From: Geosiphon pyriformis
Lineage: Eukaryota; Glomeromycota; Glomeromycetes; Archaeosporales; Geosiphonaceae
Assembly: GCA_016748015.1 (NCBI GenBank)
Contig: JAAOMT010000602.1
Location: 933,922-997,921 of the forward strand
DNA: 64,000 bases
Reading direction: 5' to 3'
The position numbers and the translations under genes are program-made. The notes beneath the pieces are model-generated. The model did no database searches. It saw nothing but the letters and a program-made list of their open reading frames with translations, and had not been told where the DNA came from. Below, piece by piece: positions 43,118-55,227 of the stretch; the stretch's first letter is position 1; each line of letters starts with the position of its first letter.

Positions 43118-46100
43118 TCATCGTTGCAGTTCAGCTCGAAGTTGAAGAAATCGCTGAATGAGAACTTGATCTGCCCCAATAGCGGGTGACGAATCAGTGT
43201 AATTAGAAATAAGCTCGCATATATGTTGGGAATCAAAATCGTCGGCACTAATATGTGAATATGTCAATATCGTACCCATATATATAAATCAAAATCAAAT
43301 CTTGAAAAAAGATTACCTGGTGTCTTGTTTCCATTGAATGATAAGTTGTAAGATCTCCTCAAGTATAAACCGGAGACCTTGGGCCTGGTTGAGGGGTGGT
43401 GGCTACGTTCAAAAGGTATTTCATAAGAACGATAAAGAATTCAATTTTGTTTAAATTGACCATTAATACTAAAATTTGATAAATTTAAATCACCCTTTCC
43501 GAATGCAAGTCTACCAGAATATCAAATATGGTGCGGTAGGGGATATTAAGCTGATGGAAAATATTAACTATCCAGCCTTGCTGAGGTTTGGGGGGATTTT
43601 GAACGCAGTATATTATCAAAAGTCGACAAATCAGCCCTATTTCAAAAAAAAGATGATGAGATTCCACAAGTTATCTTCGAAATAACATGTTTGATTGAAG
43701 AAAACGAACATGGGGGAAATACAAGTAATTCTCCTGGATAATATTTTCTTCCAAGCCTGATTACTTCCTCACGCAGTTCTTCATAATTAGGCGCTAAAAA
43801 TACATATAATTAAAATAATTGTCGACATAAGTTGCGGTTTTGCTGTTTGGGATATATACCTTTCCGTATTATGCTCTGCCAAATGCTAGAAACCAAGTCT
43901 ATATCCGGTGGTTCGTTGACAGTTAACAAATCTAATGTACAATCGTATAGCTCAAAAGGATTTATAAATTGATCCCAAAGCTGATGTAGATTTTAATAAA
44001 ATTAAAATGTTATTGATATCGATATAAATTTTGAAATAATAGGCAAATGAACTTACTGCCTGCTTGGTTAATAACCTATTATTGAGGGCATTCAGAATCT
44101 GTTGACTATTGGGTTGCCCTTGAAGCTGTAACCTTAATCTATTATAGATTTCGTATTGCACTTGACCAATCTAGTAATAGAATATGATTATTATAAGCAA
44201 GTGACATTAATATCAATAAAATCCGAAAAAAATAAACCTGTAAAAGGTCTTCGTATTCTTTTAGTGATTCCATTGCACCAGATGGTGCATTATAACCACC
44301 AATCCCGGCCTTCATGAAAGATACAGCTAAGGATAAATGTTTAAGCCGCATTTCTAGGTTGAGATCAAACCTATATAGCGCGAAGAGAACTTTTTGTGAG
44401 CTCAAAAGATTCTCCCATTATTATCTGACAATTGGAGGGGTACATTAGGTGCTTAAAGTATCACAATGGTTCTCGTATCTTTGAGGAAATAATAGAATCC
44501 ACTTACTCGGGTGATTCAGCCAGTTGATGTTGGATGCTTGCTGCATTAAAATGTTGATTATGTCTAATGTGATATTCACAATATATTTCCAATTTTCCAA
44601 TTTTTTCAGTAGGGCCGCCTTCTTTGAAATATTCTTCAAGATATGGAGCCGCTACCTAAAAAGTTAAACAAAATCAGGAAAAGGACTAAATATCAATCGA
44701 GAATATTATTGTTAGGGTACCTCAAAGAGATTACGAATAGAGCCACCTCTGAAAAATTCATCGTAAACTCTGAATAAGAAATCTTTATCCCTCATCTTTG
44801 CCCCAATATTCAGCGCTTTGTGCAATACTTGACTCGAAAATTCTGAAGATACCTCTATGAATGTAAAAATCTTTCAACAACTGTTAAAGAGGCTATACTT
44901 TGAATTAATAATAAAAAATAACGAAGCTTACTTATTGGAGGCCCTTTTCCAAACACTTCTGCCGTTTTCATGCTCTCAATGGCCAAGTCTTGATAGGGAG
45001 CGCGATTCGTGATCCCTGGCGCTTGCGAGCCATTCAAAGCAAGTTCCAAGGCACCTTTAAATTTTTTAAATCAATTTTTTATCAATTGGTTGAAATTTGT
45101 AAGAACGAGGTTTAATCAATAAAGACATGCTATTTGAGTTATTTGTAATGGTCCTTACTAGACCTAGTAATATAAAGCAATTGGAGTTTACGTACCATCA
45201 TTATAATGAAGAGCTTGATATTCGTGACATATGTTTTCCAAGGTGTCATAGGTCATATTCTCAATATTTTCCAAAAAAAGCTTCAAAGAACGCTCAAAAT
45301 ATTTCATCCTTGCATGACTCTCTTGCGAGTTTTTGGCTTGTTGTAATTCTTCGTAAGCCTAATCAGTAGTCCATTTTATACAATATTCAAAATGTGTCGA
45401 ATCAATCTTCATCTAACTCCAAATAATAAATGCTTTCATCACCTGATAGATTTTAACATCAGCTGCTTTACAAAATGAATGACATCTTTGTTCTAGTGAA
45501 TGACTGAGATTATCAACCTATTTTAATTATTTATAAAATCAAATCATAATTAGTTCATTATTGAAATAATTGTGGATTGAAATCTCATTTGTTCAGCAGT
45601 AAATACTACCTGTGGCCTATTTTCTCGGCGAATTATAGCCAAAACCAATTCCTTCCAATTTTTTTTGGTTTGCTCATCTGTCATCAACATTGAAAATGTT
45701 GAATTCCATAATGCTGGTTGTGACCGCTCTGGAATACTAGCAGAATTGGTTTTATATTTAGCCAAACAAACAAGGAGGTAAAATATATATATTCCTTAAT
45801 CGTCGAATAGACCTAACTCAAGGAACATAGCTCTTAGAATACCTCGCAATGGCATCGGGTAAATTGTAGTCAATCATGAGAAGAATAAACGATAAGGCAT
45901 CAGCGCAGCTTCTCGTCAATTCATACAAATCAATGAGCCATAGGTTTTCATTCTGAAATTGGAGATTTGTGAGCTGCTCTCCAACGAGTTCAAGATTTTA
46001 AAAGAAAGAAATTACTATAACATTTCTACCTTCCAAGCCTCATTTGGAATGTCTGGTACATAGCTGAGGGCAGGATAGCTGTAGTTTGGGATGGCAAAAA

Positions 46101-49100
46101 ATACAATTTCCAGACAATCAGAGGATCACTTATGCAACCTCAGGAACTGAGAAAAACATACTCTTCGTAGAACTTCTTAAGCCGAATTAAACGGCGAACA
46201 ATTTCATGCAATAAATCGGGCGGAAAATTAATATCTCGCCGATTTGGATTAGTGCGATTAGGACTAAAATAAAAAAATTCCGAAATGTCCAAAAGGATTA
46301 GCGAGCCGTTTTTCTAAAGGACATGATTTGCAGTCAAACAAGAGGCCATTACTAGTGAAGTAATGGAAGATAATTGAGACAATTACCTTGGTTTCAGAAT
46401 AGTTTTTTTCCATATTGGGCGAAGCGTCCTGGCAAGACATGTAGCAAAGCCCTCGTACACCGGTGAACGTGTTATGTTTAAAAGGTTTCCCACTTTAATT
46501 CAGTAAAGTATACGTTTCAATACTTATAAACGGATGAGATAAATGGGGAATTAAATATCGAAATACTTGGCATTGCTCTTGGCTCTCCCCTAAAGCTAAG
46601 CAAGAAATCGTGGCTTTCACGAGTCGCGATGTCAAAACACATGGCGGATGTCTCCAATTCACCATAGCTGAAATTATAAAAAAAATGAATGGAATTAGGA
46701 ATACTATAAACGAAATTGCAGATTTACAAAGGACTTTACTTTTGTAAAAATCTTTTGGGATCTGGCATATCTGAGCGGTACTTTTCTAATATCTGTTTAA
46801 GATGATCGACGGGGCGTAGCCTGGATACGATTGTCAACGCTAATTAAGGAAAGATTAGAAAATGGGGAAATTTTCAAGATTAAAAACCATGATCCTAACC
46901 TTCTTCGGCTGCAAAAATAAATCTTCGACGGGGAGCGGAATATTGGTTGATTAATTCGTTTGAATAATCTTTTTCAAAAAGGGGATCACGCTGCGGATTG
47001 TAGATTTCGGTAATGTCATGCAATATTCGCGAGTTAACTTCAACTACACTGAAGAATTCGTGGTATTTGGCCTGTTTGTGCTAAGAATATTGAAATCTCA
47101 GTTAAATGGTGATCAGGTCTTGCATGCACAGGAACTAATAAATATATAAGTGGTATCTACATACATATACATTTGTCCCTTGCGTTTTTGTGACTTCAGC
47201 AAATATGGCGCCGTAATTAGGAGAAGTCAAAAGTAATTTGGCCTTTTCCATGTCGCCACGTTGTGTGAAGAAAAAACTATGGTGGTATCTAGCTATTTCA
47301 TATTTTGAAGACTCCACGGTTACGGAAGGTGCTGGCGGAGGATAAAGAATGAATAAAAGTCTAAAGGTTTCTGGTTCTTTGTTCTCTAGGTCAACGAATG
47401 GAGAAAACCCAGTATTTGTTTGATAAACAGGATATGGTGGATTTGGAGATTGATAGCCCAAGGCATTAAAGGAAGTAAAATACCAACGGTGGCCTAAAGA
47501 AAGATTATGTTTGATGGAGGTTCTAGATAATAATCCTCACTTTCATATTCGTTTGGAATCCCTACCGAAATCCGAAACGGCAACAAGGCAAGTGGATGGG
47601 GATTCAGTTTTCAAGATAGGGTAGATAGAAGCGAAATTCCCCGGATCCACAGAAGAAGGGGGCTGTCCCTGTTGTATTCTAGATTCGATATTTTTATAGA
47701 TATGAAACTCTCCTTTAATCTTCCAAGCGCTTCCATCTTTACCAAGGTAGTAAGCCTGAAAGAGCCAAGCTTATCGTCAAAAAAATTATTTCCATATTTC
47801 CATAGCGTTAGTTCTCTTACCCTAATTGCATTATCCAATGATAGAGAGTACAACATATTTCTCGAGCCGTCAAAAACCAGTGACGTAATATTTTGATCTA
47901 GATGCAATGCAGGTGTCAGTGTCAACCAAACTAATAAACTACGAAAACAACGATATGTGAATCTCTTAACTAGATCCCCTATCAGCCCAACTGCCAAAGA
48001 ATACATTTGTTCCTGTGAGGGTTTTTATGCTGGTGGATCCTTTGAACCAGCCCTCCTCCTTTAGAATCCCCAAGAAAGTTGTTTGCATCATTAGGCAAAG
48101 GAATTCGAGAAATCTTTCTGAGCAATAAAATCAGCGAGTATAATAAATATTACATACCTGATAAGTAAGCTCGCATATTCTACCTTTACTGTTCATAAAA
48201 ATACGTCCTAGGGTTGTTCCCACCATCACATTTACTATGGCTCCATTAATTGGGGTCCACAGACTTTCTTTAGGATTGTAATATGCTAACCAGGTGTCAT
48301 TCTGCCGATATAATGCATATACCATAGCTTTTTCATTTGTAACGATGACTAGAACATGTTTGATATGTTCCTGAAAAAAGTCTTTTGCATAATTTCAAAG
48401 GTTATAGGGATAATTTATTTGATTCAATAAAAACTTGGAGAATCTACTAAAACCTGCCTGGTCTAGCATTGAAGACGCCCACTTGTTGAATAAATTTGTC
48501 CTCAACGCGAATATATTGCGGGTTGGTAGAAGACAAACTAAGAAACTTAAGAAGATCAGGAAAAGGATTTCAAGAATATTTGTTTGTGTGGTTGTATAGG
48601 ACCGGAAAGTCTTCTAAGATAGGACACCACCACAGTTTGGATTGGATATTTGGTTAATTTCCCTGGGAATTTATTAGGTAAATCAAGAACTAGTTGGATG
48701 ACCAGGCCAACAAATTCCAAGCAAAAAGATTTCTAGATCCCATTCAAATCCAATAAACGGGTCGTTCGAAGCTCAAGTGATTTGCATATTTCCCCTATAT
48801 AGATTGAAGTCGGATAGCGCTCTTAGAAATCTTGTTTATTGGCGCGGTGACCTATCTTAGAAGAATTCCCGGTTTTTAGGTGTAGGGAGTGGTTTTGATG
48901 AAAAATTATTATATTCTCAATCAAAAAACGCGTCGTAATTCAAACATGCGCGTCTTTCTGACGCAATAATACGTATAAACAAAAATAAAGACAGTTTAAA
49001 AGAAATTTACGCTTTTTCATAATCCCAAAAGTAGAAGTGATTTTCAGCGTAGAAGTAAAAAGCGTTTATGAGCGAGAAAATACCAAATTTGTAGGAAACT

Positions 49101-49406
49101 CCTGAGAGTTATGTGAAAGGTTGTTAGGTTCGAAAGGTTCAAGGGAGGACTTGAGAATAAAAATAAAGTAAGAACAAACTTACCGTTGAGACGTTGGGTC
49201 AATTGGTCTGGGTACTTTAACCTTTTTTCGGGCTTGAGCAGAAGTGGCTGTTCTTGATATCTTTCAGCGAAAACCGGATCTGATTCGAACGAATGCTTTT
49301 GGGGTCGATCATAAGCTTCAACAAACAAACGAACTTTCAAAAGTTCCTCAGAATGTGTTACTTTTGCTTCTATGTCGGCTTTGACTGTAGAAGGAATAGC
49401 TTGCAT
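43118..49406 (-). CDS. NUP170: Nup170/Nup155-type inner-ring nucleoporin (many introns)
   Basis: Scaffold nucleoporin of the inner ring of the nuclear pore complex: an N-terminal beta-propeller and a long alpha-solenoid. Start ATG 49406 (MQAIPSTVKADIEAKV). Exons I can place: 49406-49184, 48370-48158, 47503-about 47169, one ending 43494, 43402-43317 and 43247-43118 (ends FLQLRAELQR, stop TGA 43118-43120). Intervening exons are visible at 48006-47611 and across 47000-43690. Family signatures: TTLGRIFMNSKGRICELTYQ, FDGSRNMLYSLSLDNAIR, a VAVSDFG/WYFTSFNA junction, INPFELYDCTLDLLTV and IVNIFHQLNIPYRTIFDIL near the C-terminus. Introns are short with GT-AG ends. The exons between 49183 and 48371 are poorly resolved; one may use a GC donor. 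CpG-containing, unlike the flanking repeats. Head-to-head with the J-protein gene. Confidence 0.87.
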
Positions 49407-50150
49407 AATGAATGGTCAATGTACTATTTTGTTAAGTAAAGGCCTTTCAATTTATGCTAAAAATTTTTGATTGATATGATATAGATGAATTGAATAAAAA
49501 CGATCATGTTTCAAATGTAATTTCATACCTTTTTTTTTACAAAATATAATAAAAAATTTTATTTTTATTTATAAAAGTTGATTTAAATAAATCGAATTTT
49601 AAATTAAATAAAAAAGGCATTATCTTTTTACCGTCGAATGCGTTCATCCCCGCTGCCCAGCGAGGAGGAACAACCACACCACAAGAGGAAGAGATGCAAA
49701 CGCGGCGGTGAACATTGCTCTTTCCGGGGCCTCCATCATCCTCTCGTCTGACCACCAATCACTTCCTCCTTTTCGCCGCGATGCCACATTTCATAAAGTG
49801 GAAGAATTTTTATCTTAAATTAATTAATAATATATATTTATACAATTTATTGTAAATTTCTTTTGTAAGTAAAAATATAAATTATTTTTTAAAATTTTGT
49901 TGTTTTAAAATCTTATTGTTTGCAATTTTAAAAAATTTAATTACTTTAGGTTTTCATATAAATATATTTTATATCTTATTATAATAAAAATAAAACACAA
50001 TGTAATAAAGAAAAGTATCTAAAGTTCCCAGATCATGTGAACAAAGACATTTCCTTTATTTCTTAAATTAGCTTAAAACTGTTATGACTATTGGATGGAA
50101 CTCGTGGTTTCATTGAAAATATTTTTGAGAAATTCAAATTCTAGCAGAAA
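49407..50150. promoter_or_regulatory. Divergent promoter region between the two host genes
   Basis: 744 bp separates the two start codons. Most is AT-rich, as fungal promoters often are, and the sequence GATCATGTGA lies about 120 bp before the J-protein start. A 160-bp GC-rich block (about 49632-49792) interrupts it. No TATA box can be assigned with confidence. Confidence 0.5.
49612..49818 (+). pseudogene. Possible C-terminal scrap of a TnpB/Fanzor-like nuclease
   Basis: A frame open from 49612 to a TAA at 49816-49818 encodes ECVHPRCPA, then RGRDANAAVNIALSG, and SSDHQSLPPFRRD. RDxNAAxNI resembles the RuvC-III motif that follows the zinc ribbon in TnpB and its eukaryotic Fanzor relatives, and the preceding Cys pair could be the ribbon remnant. 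Only about 68 codons remain, with a stop (49609-49611) directly upstream; no RuvC-I/II or inverted repeats are seen. The GC-rich composition differs sharply from its surroundings. Alternative: promoter-associated GC-rich DNA with a chance frame. Confidence 0.4.
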
Positions 50151-52400
50151 ATGAAAACTTGCTATTACCAACTTTTAGAGGTCGAATCAAATGTTAACTC
50201 GGAAGATCTCAAAAAAGCGTATCGCAAAAAGGCGCTTGAATGGCACCCAGACAAAAATTTTGAGCGAGTCGACTTGGCTACTCAACAATTTTCCTTAATT
50301 CAGCAGGCTTATGAGGTTCTATCTGACCCTAATGAAAGATCATGGTATTGAAATACCCCCCCCCCCCCCGAAAATTTTCCAATATTTTGTTTATCTACCA
50401 TAATACGTTTATCCAAATATTTTATGCTATAGGTACGATGGACACAGGGACGCCATTTTAAGAGGTTTTAAACTTTTCTGTTTGACTTAAGTTCGTCTTA
50501 CAAGCTTAAAAGAGCTAGTGATCTCAAAAATTTTTTGCAGAGGAAGATGATGAGGATAAATCGGAACAGCTACCTAAAGCAAGTTATGGTGGATCCGCCG
50601 TAGCAGGAACAACCACCAATGATATTATGAATTACTTTAGCTCGGGGTGTTTTACCGGTTATGAAGACGGCACAAAAGTAGGTTCAAAGTTGAAGACCTA
50701 TGCTCGAATTTCATTATTTTCAAATCAACGAAATTTGACGATTTAGTACCCTTTATTTAGGGTTACTACTCAGTTTACAGAAACCTTTTTCAGAAGCTAG
50801 CGGAAGAGGAAGAGCAAGCATTTAACTATGATCGAAGCGAAGATGCAATTGAATTCATTCCAATGCCCTCATTCGGTAACAGTAGCACGCCAATTAATGA
50901 TGATATTTATGAAAATATGATAAAATTATTTTACAACGTCTGGAGTAATTTTTCAACTCGGAAAACTTTCAAGTGGCTTGATAAATATCGTTTGTCTGAG
51001 GTAAATTTTTTTTCACTGGCAAATTCTTATATCCATACAATAGAGAACAAATAGTTAAAAGCCAGCGATTTCTTATTTAAAGTAGGCACCTGATCGTCGA
51101 ACCAGGAAATTAATGGAAAAGGAAAACCAAAAAACTCGCGAAACAGGTCGGAGAGACTACAATGAAGCAGTGCGAGTAAGTATGAATCTATTAACTTTGT
51201 TTTTGATTAAAGTTTTCGACAAAATTTGACCGTATAGGCTATTATTTTTAGGAATTAGTAAAATTCGTGCAAAAAAGAGATCCTCGCTGGAAGGTATATT
51301 TAGAAACCTTAAGCCTAAAGAATGAAGCTCGTGCTGCTCAAGCCAAAGCACTTGCAGCTCGTGATCGTGCTCAGCATATCGCTGAATTATCAAATTACAA
51401 GGAACCAGAATGGGCAAAAGTTGAAATTGATCAAAAGCAAGTGGATAATGATGAGAACGAAGAAGATGAAGATGAAGAGAATGATGGTGATGAAACTGAA
51501 GAATTTTTTTGTGTGGCATGCAATAAGAATTTCAAACATGATAAGCAATGGAAAAATCACGAAAAGAGCAAAAAGCATTTGAGAAACGTTCATATATTAA
51601 AGAAAGAAATGTTATATGAAAATGATGACATATCTTCACGCTCCGAAATCAATTCACCCCAGGAGACCTTAACTCTCCTCGATAATAAGGACGGCTCCGA
51701 TAAATTTAAAATCGATCAATATTCTACGGTCAGCTCCCCACAGATAGATCCAATTTCTATAAAAATAGATCAAGAGGAGGCAGAAGATATAAATTATATA
51801 TACTCAAATCTCAGTTCTATAAAAGGGACTAAAAAGCAAAAAAAGAAGCAGAGAAAGCCAAATTGGGGTTACGACGATAATATTAGTGAAAACAGGGCAG
51901 TCCAGGAGTTGGACTCTGACAGTTCAATATCAAATGATGTTAAACTGGATACAAATGAAAATGATCTACCTGATCTGTTCAATAACCAAGCCCAAATTTC
52001 AAACTGCGGAGAAACATCAAAAAGGCTACCCGATGATGTACAAGGGAAAGAAAAAGGCCATATTTTGAAGAATCGTAAATTTGAGGATGATAGCGATGAT
52101 GAAAATATTCATGATGCTAAATCAATTAAAAAGACGTCGCAGATTGATCACAAAAAGGGAAAAAAGAATGAGAAGAAAAAGGCAACACCAACTGATAATT
52201 CTAATCAGGTAACCAGATCAATTCTTTCAACTTTGCTTTCATTTATTAAAAAATTAATACATATCTTGCGTTAGGTTCAATGCAATCTATGTTCTCAAGC
52301 ATTTGCTTCTAGGAACCAGCTTTTCTCACATATCGAAGCTACGGGTCATGCTATGGTTTCAAAAAGTGGGCGGGGTATTAAGACCAAGGGAAAAAAGTAA
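50151..52400 (+). CDS. JJJ1: Jjj1/DNAJC21-type J-domain zinc-finger protein
   Basis: Co-chaperone that stimulates Hsp70 in late cytoplasmic 60S ribosomal subunit maturation (family knowledge). Coding exons: 50151-50344, 50433-50464, 50541-50677, 50761-51000, 51086-51175, 51252-52208 and 52275-52400; all junctions are GT-AG and in phase, giving 591 residues plus stop. J-domain at residues about 3-65 (CYYQLLEVESNVN, the HPD motif in WHPDKN, YEVLSDPNERSWYDGHRD). A conserved central region has NYFSSGCFTGYEDG and GYYSVYRNLFQKLAEEE. A first C2H2 finger (FCVACNKNFKHDKQWKNHEK) follows a Glu/Asp-rich charged stretch. A long acidic/Lys-rich segment then leads to a second C2H2 finger in the last exon (CNLCSQAFASRNQLFSHIEA). 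Two fingers after a J-domain are typical of Jjj1. Exon 2 is only 32 nt. Confidence 0.93.
50356..50369 (+). repeat. Poly-C tract (14 C) in intron 1 of the J-protein gene
   Basis: A run of 14 C within an otherwise AT-rich 88-bp intron. It may vary in length between nuclei or be affected by assembly. Confidence 0.8.
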
Positions 52401-52844
52401 TGTAAATTTTGGTTATTGTATGCAATGAAAACTGATTGTAATCCTCCAATTTAAGTGGAACATAATTTCTTAAATATTGTTGAAATTCTACCATGAAATC
52501 GACGTGAAATAATAAGATATGATTTTATCTTTTGTGTCAACTTGCAAACCATTCATGTAAACTGAAGTTGCAAATTATTGTGTTTTTGACCAGAAGTTAT
52601 TTGTTAATATTTTATATAACAAAATATAAATTTTATTATTTTTTATTAAAGCCTTTTTATAATATTAAATGTTTTGATTTTTTTTACAAAAACTAATTTA
52701 TATAAATTTCATATCATAAATTGTTAAAAATAAATAAAAAATTTAAAATATTGTTGGTAAATATTTATTAAATCATATATTAAAAAAAATTTTCTTATTT
52801 TTTTCTTTAACAAATGTAATTCAATTATTACTTATTGTTATATA
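52401..52844. other. 3' flank of the J-protein gene
   Basis: 3' UTR and terminator region grading into AT-rich DNA. No other gene is seen. Confidence 0.5.
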
Positions 52845-53645
52845 GTTACAATAAACTTTAAATATTTAAAAATTCGACAAAATATTCAACAGTTTACTAA
52901 AATAATCTATAATTCACAAAAATAACTTATAATTTGATAAAATATATTTTTAATTTGCTAAAAAATTAAAAAAAAGTATTAGATTATAAAATAATATTAC
53001 AATAAATTATATAAAAAAAAGTTTTTTTTTGAGAAAATATATCTTTTCTTAAAATTTTAATTTAAAATATCTTACTTAACAATTAGTTATTACAAATTTT
53101 TTTAATAAAATTACTTTAAAAACTTAAAAATTTTTAATTATCATTATTTATAATTATTTAAAATTAATTAATTATTAATTTCAGTAATTATTAATAACTT
53201 TTAAGCCTGAATTTGAAATAACTTCTTTAATCTATTTTTTATTTTATTTTATTTTCTTTTTTTCAGGTTATTTTTTCTTTTTTTTTTCTTTTTTTTATAT
53301 TATTAAGTAGTTTATAGTTAAGATTTTTTGTAAAAAAGTTAATTTTTACAAAAAAGTAATTATATATTAATTAAAAAACTTATAAATAAGATTTTTTGTA
53401 AAAAAATTAACTTTATTACAAAATAATTATATCAGTAATTGGCACAAAATTGGCTATTTTATTGATAGTATATACAATTTAAAGTATAGAAAAATACCTT
53501 AGAACAAAAATTAATTTATTAAAAATTTATTAACTTTTATTAGCAGCAAAATTAACATCAAAATAATATTAATAACATTAAAAAAAACAAAAAAACCTTT
53601 AATAATACCAATTATTTAAACTAATTAAGACCAAATTACATTAAA
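52845..53645 (+). repeat. Interspersed repeat R1, copy 2
   Basis: Aligns with 11090-11925, including the 20-21-bp degenerate tandem units (52873-52970), the T-rich tract, and GTAATTGGCACAAAATTGGC (53434 on). It is more AT-decayed than copy 1. Confidence 0.6.
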
Positions 53646-54239
53646 TATATAAAAAAAAATTTACCAAAAAAAATTATTTTAACTATAATTACCAAATTAT
53701 TATTATTAAGAACCAAATTAACTATTTATATAATAATTTTATTTGTATTAAACTTAATATAATAACTTAAATTCTTAAAATTATTATTTTAGCAAAATAT
53801 TTTTTTTTACAAAAAAATCTTTGTTATTAATATTTATATTATTATTAGATAAATTATTTATATTATATTTTATTTTAGAAATAATAATTTTTTACTTGAG
53901 TTATTTATAATTTTGCTAAAAATATTTATATGTTTTTTTATTACAAAATTTTTTTATCTTAATATTTATAAAAATAAAGTACTTTTTAAATTTGTAATTA
54001 AAACAACTAAAAAACCAATAAATTTAATTAGCAAAGCCAATTTAACTAATTAAATTTCAAAAAAATCAATTATAAAATTAACAACAAAAAAAATTAACTT
54101 TAATATGTAATTTAATATATAACTTTAAATTAATTACAAATGTAAACAAAAATTTTAATAATAAAATAAAAATATTATTTATTTAAAACCCAAATAATTT
54201 AAATTTTAATATTTAAAACAATATTAACAATTAAAAATT
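53646..54239. other. AT-rich decayed DNA
   Basis: More than about 85% A+T, without a readable frame. It could be the body of the R1 element or another eroded transposon. Confidence 0.45.
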
Positions 54240-54880
54240 TTTTATTAAATATAATTTTTTTTTAAAATATTGAATTTAATAATAATAATTTTTTTTTTAT
54301 ATATTTCAAATTTTTTAAAAAATTTATATTTTAAAAAAAAGTTTAGTTTTTTTATCATATTTATTATTAAAAATTTAATAGTTATTATATGTGATTTATG
54401 ATTAAAAAAAGTTAATTAGAAATATTGCTTCTGGTTTTATTAATAATAATTTGATTTAAAAACCTAAAATTTTAGTTAATAATATTAAATATTTTAATAA
54501 TAAAGCAAATTTGAATTTTAAAATATTTTTGTATAATATTAAACAATTTTAAAATATAAAAATAGATGTAAATAAAATTTTAAAGTTTTTTAATTGTTAA
54601 TAATAATTATAAAATAAAAAATAAAAACAAAATATTCTTGAATTTAAAAACTAGTATTTTTAAAATAAAACAAATTAATATTAGTAAATTAGTTGGCTTT
54701 TATTTTGGTTTTTTTAATTTTAAAATAAATAATAAAGTATTACTTTTTTTTATTGTATTATTGTTTTAAATAAAGTTTAAATTAATTTTAAGATTATTAA
54801 AAAAAAATAAAAGTATTTTTAATATTAAATATTATTATTTATAGAATAAAGCAAAATAAAAAAAAAAAATATAGTATAAA
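54240..54880 (+). pseudogene. Eroded LINE ORF1 5' region (L7)
   Basis: Aligns by eye with 62170-62470 of L6: AATATTAAATATTTTAATAA matches AATATTAAGCATTCTGATAA, and GTTGGCTTTTATTTTGG matches its GTTGGTTTTTTAATTGG. Almost every C and G has been lost. Same direction and immediately upstream of L5. Confidence 0.5.
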
Positions 54881-55059
54881 TAACCAATAGCAGACTATAA
54901 AATTATTAAAGCAAATAATATTAAAAATTTCAAAAATACTAAAAATTTTTAGAAATTTTGTATTATAAAAATTTATATATATATAATAAAAGTATTAAAA
55001 GCAAAAAAACAAACAAGTTTAATTATACAAGTTTAATTAAAAACAAATTTAGTTTTAAT
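54881..55059. other. AT-rich spacer before L5
   Basis: No recognisable content. The left end of L5 lies here or slightly downstream. Confidence 0.4.
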
Positions 55060-55227
55060 TTATTAAAATAACTTTATTTTTTTATATAAAACTTCTTTCT
55101 CTCCTTCATCCTAAATTCCCAAAAAAGAGTCTAAGTTTTTTGAAAAAAGTTTTTTACAATTCAGTATAATAAATCCAAACCCTTTATTCTTGACTACAAA
55201 GCCACTGTTGACTGCAGTATTGCTGTC

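Noticed and set aside
49537-49758. Minus-strand 73-codon frame in the GC-rich block
   Set aside because: It is the complement of the stronger plus-strand frame with the RDANAAVNI motif, runs into AT-rich DNA, and shows no family feature.
51267-51582. Alternative frames and antisense frames over the J-protein exon 6
   Set aside because: Shadows of the charged Glu/Asp/Lys codons in the true frame, which continues through correct splice sites and two zinc fingers.
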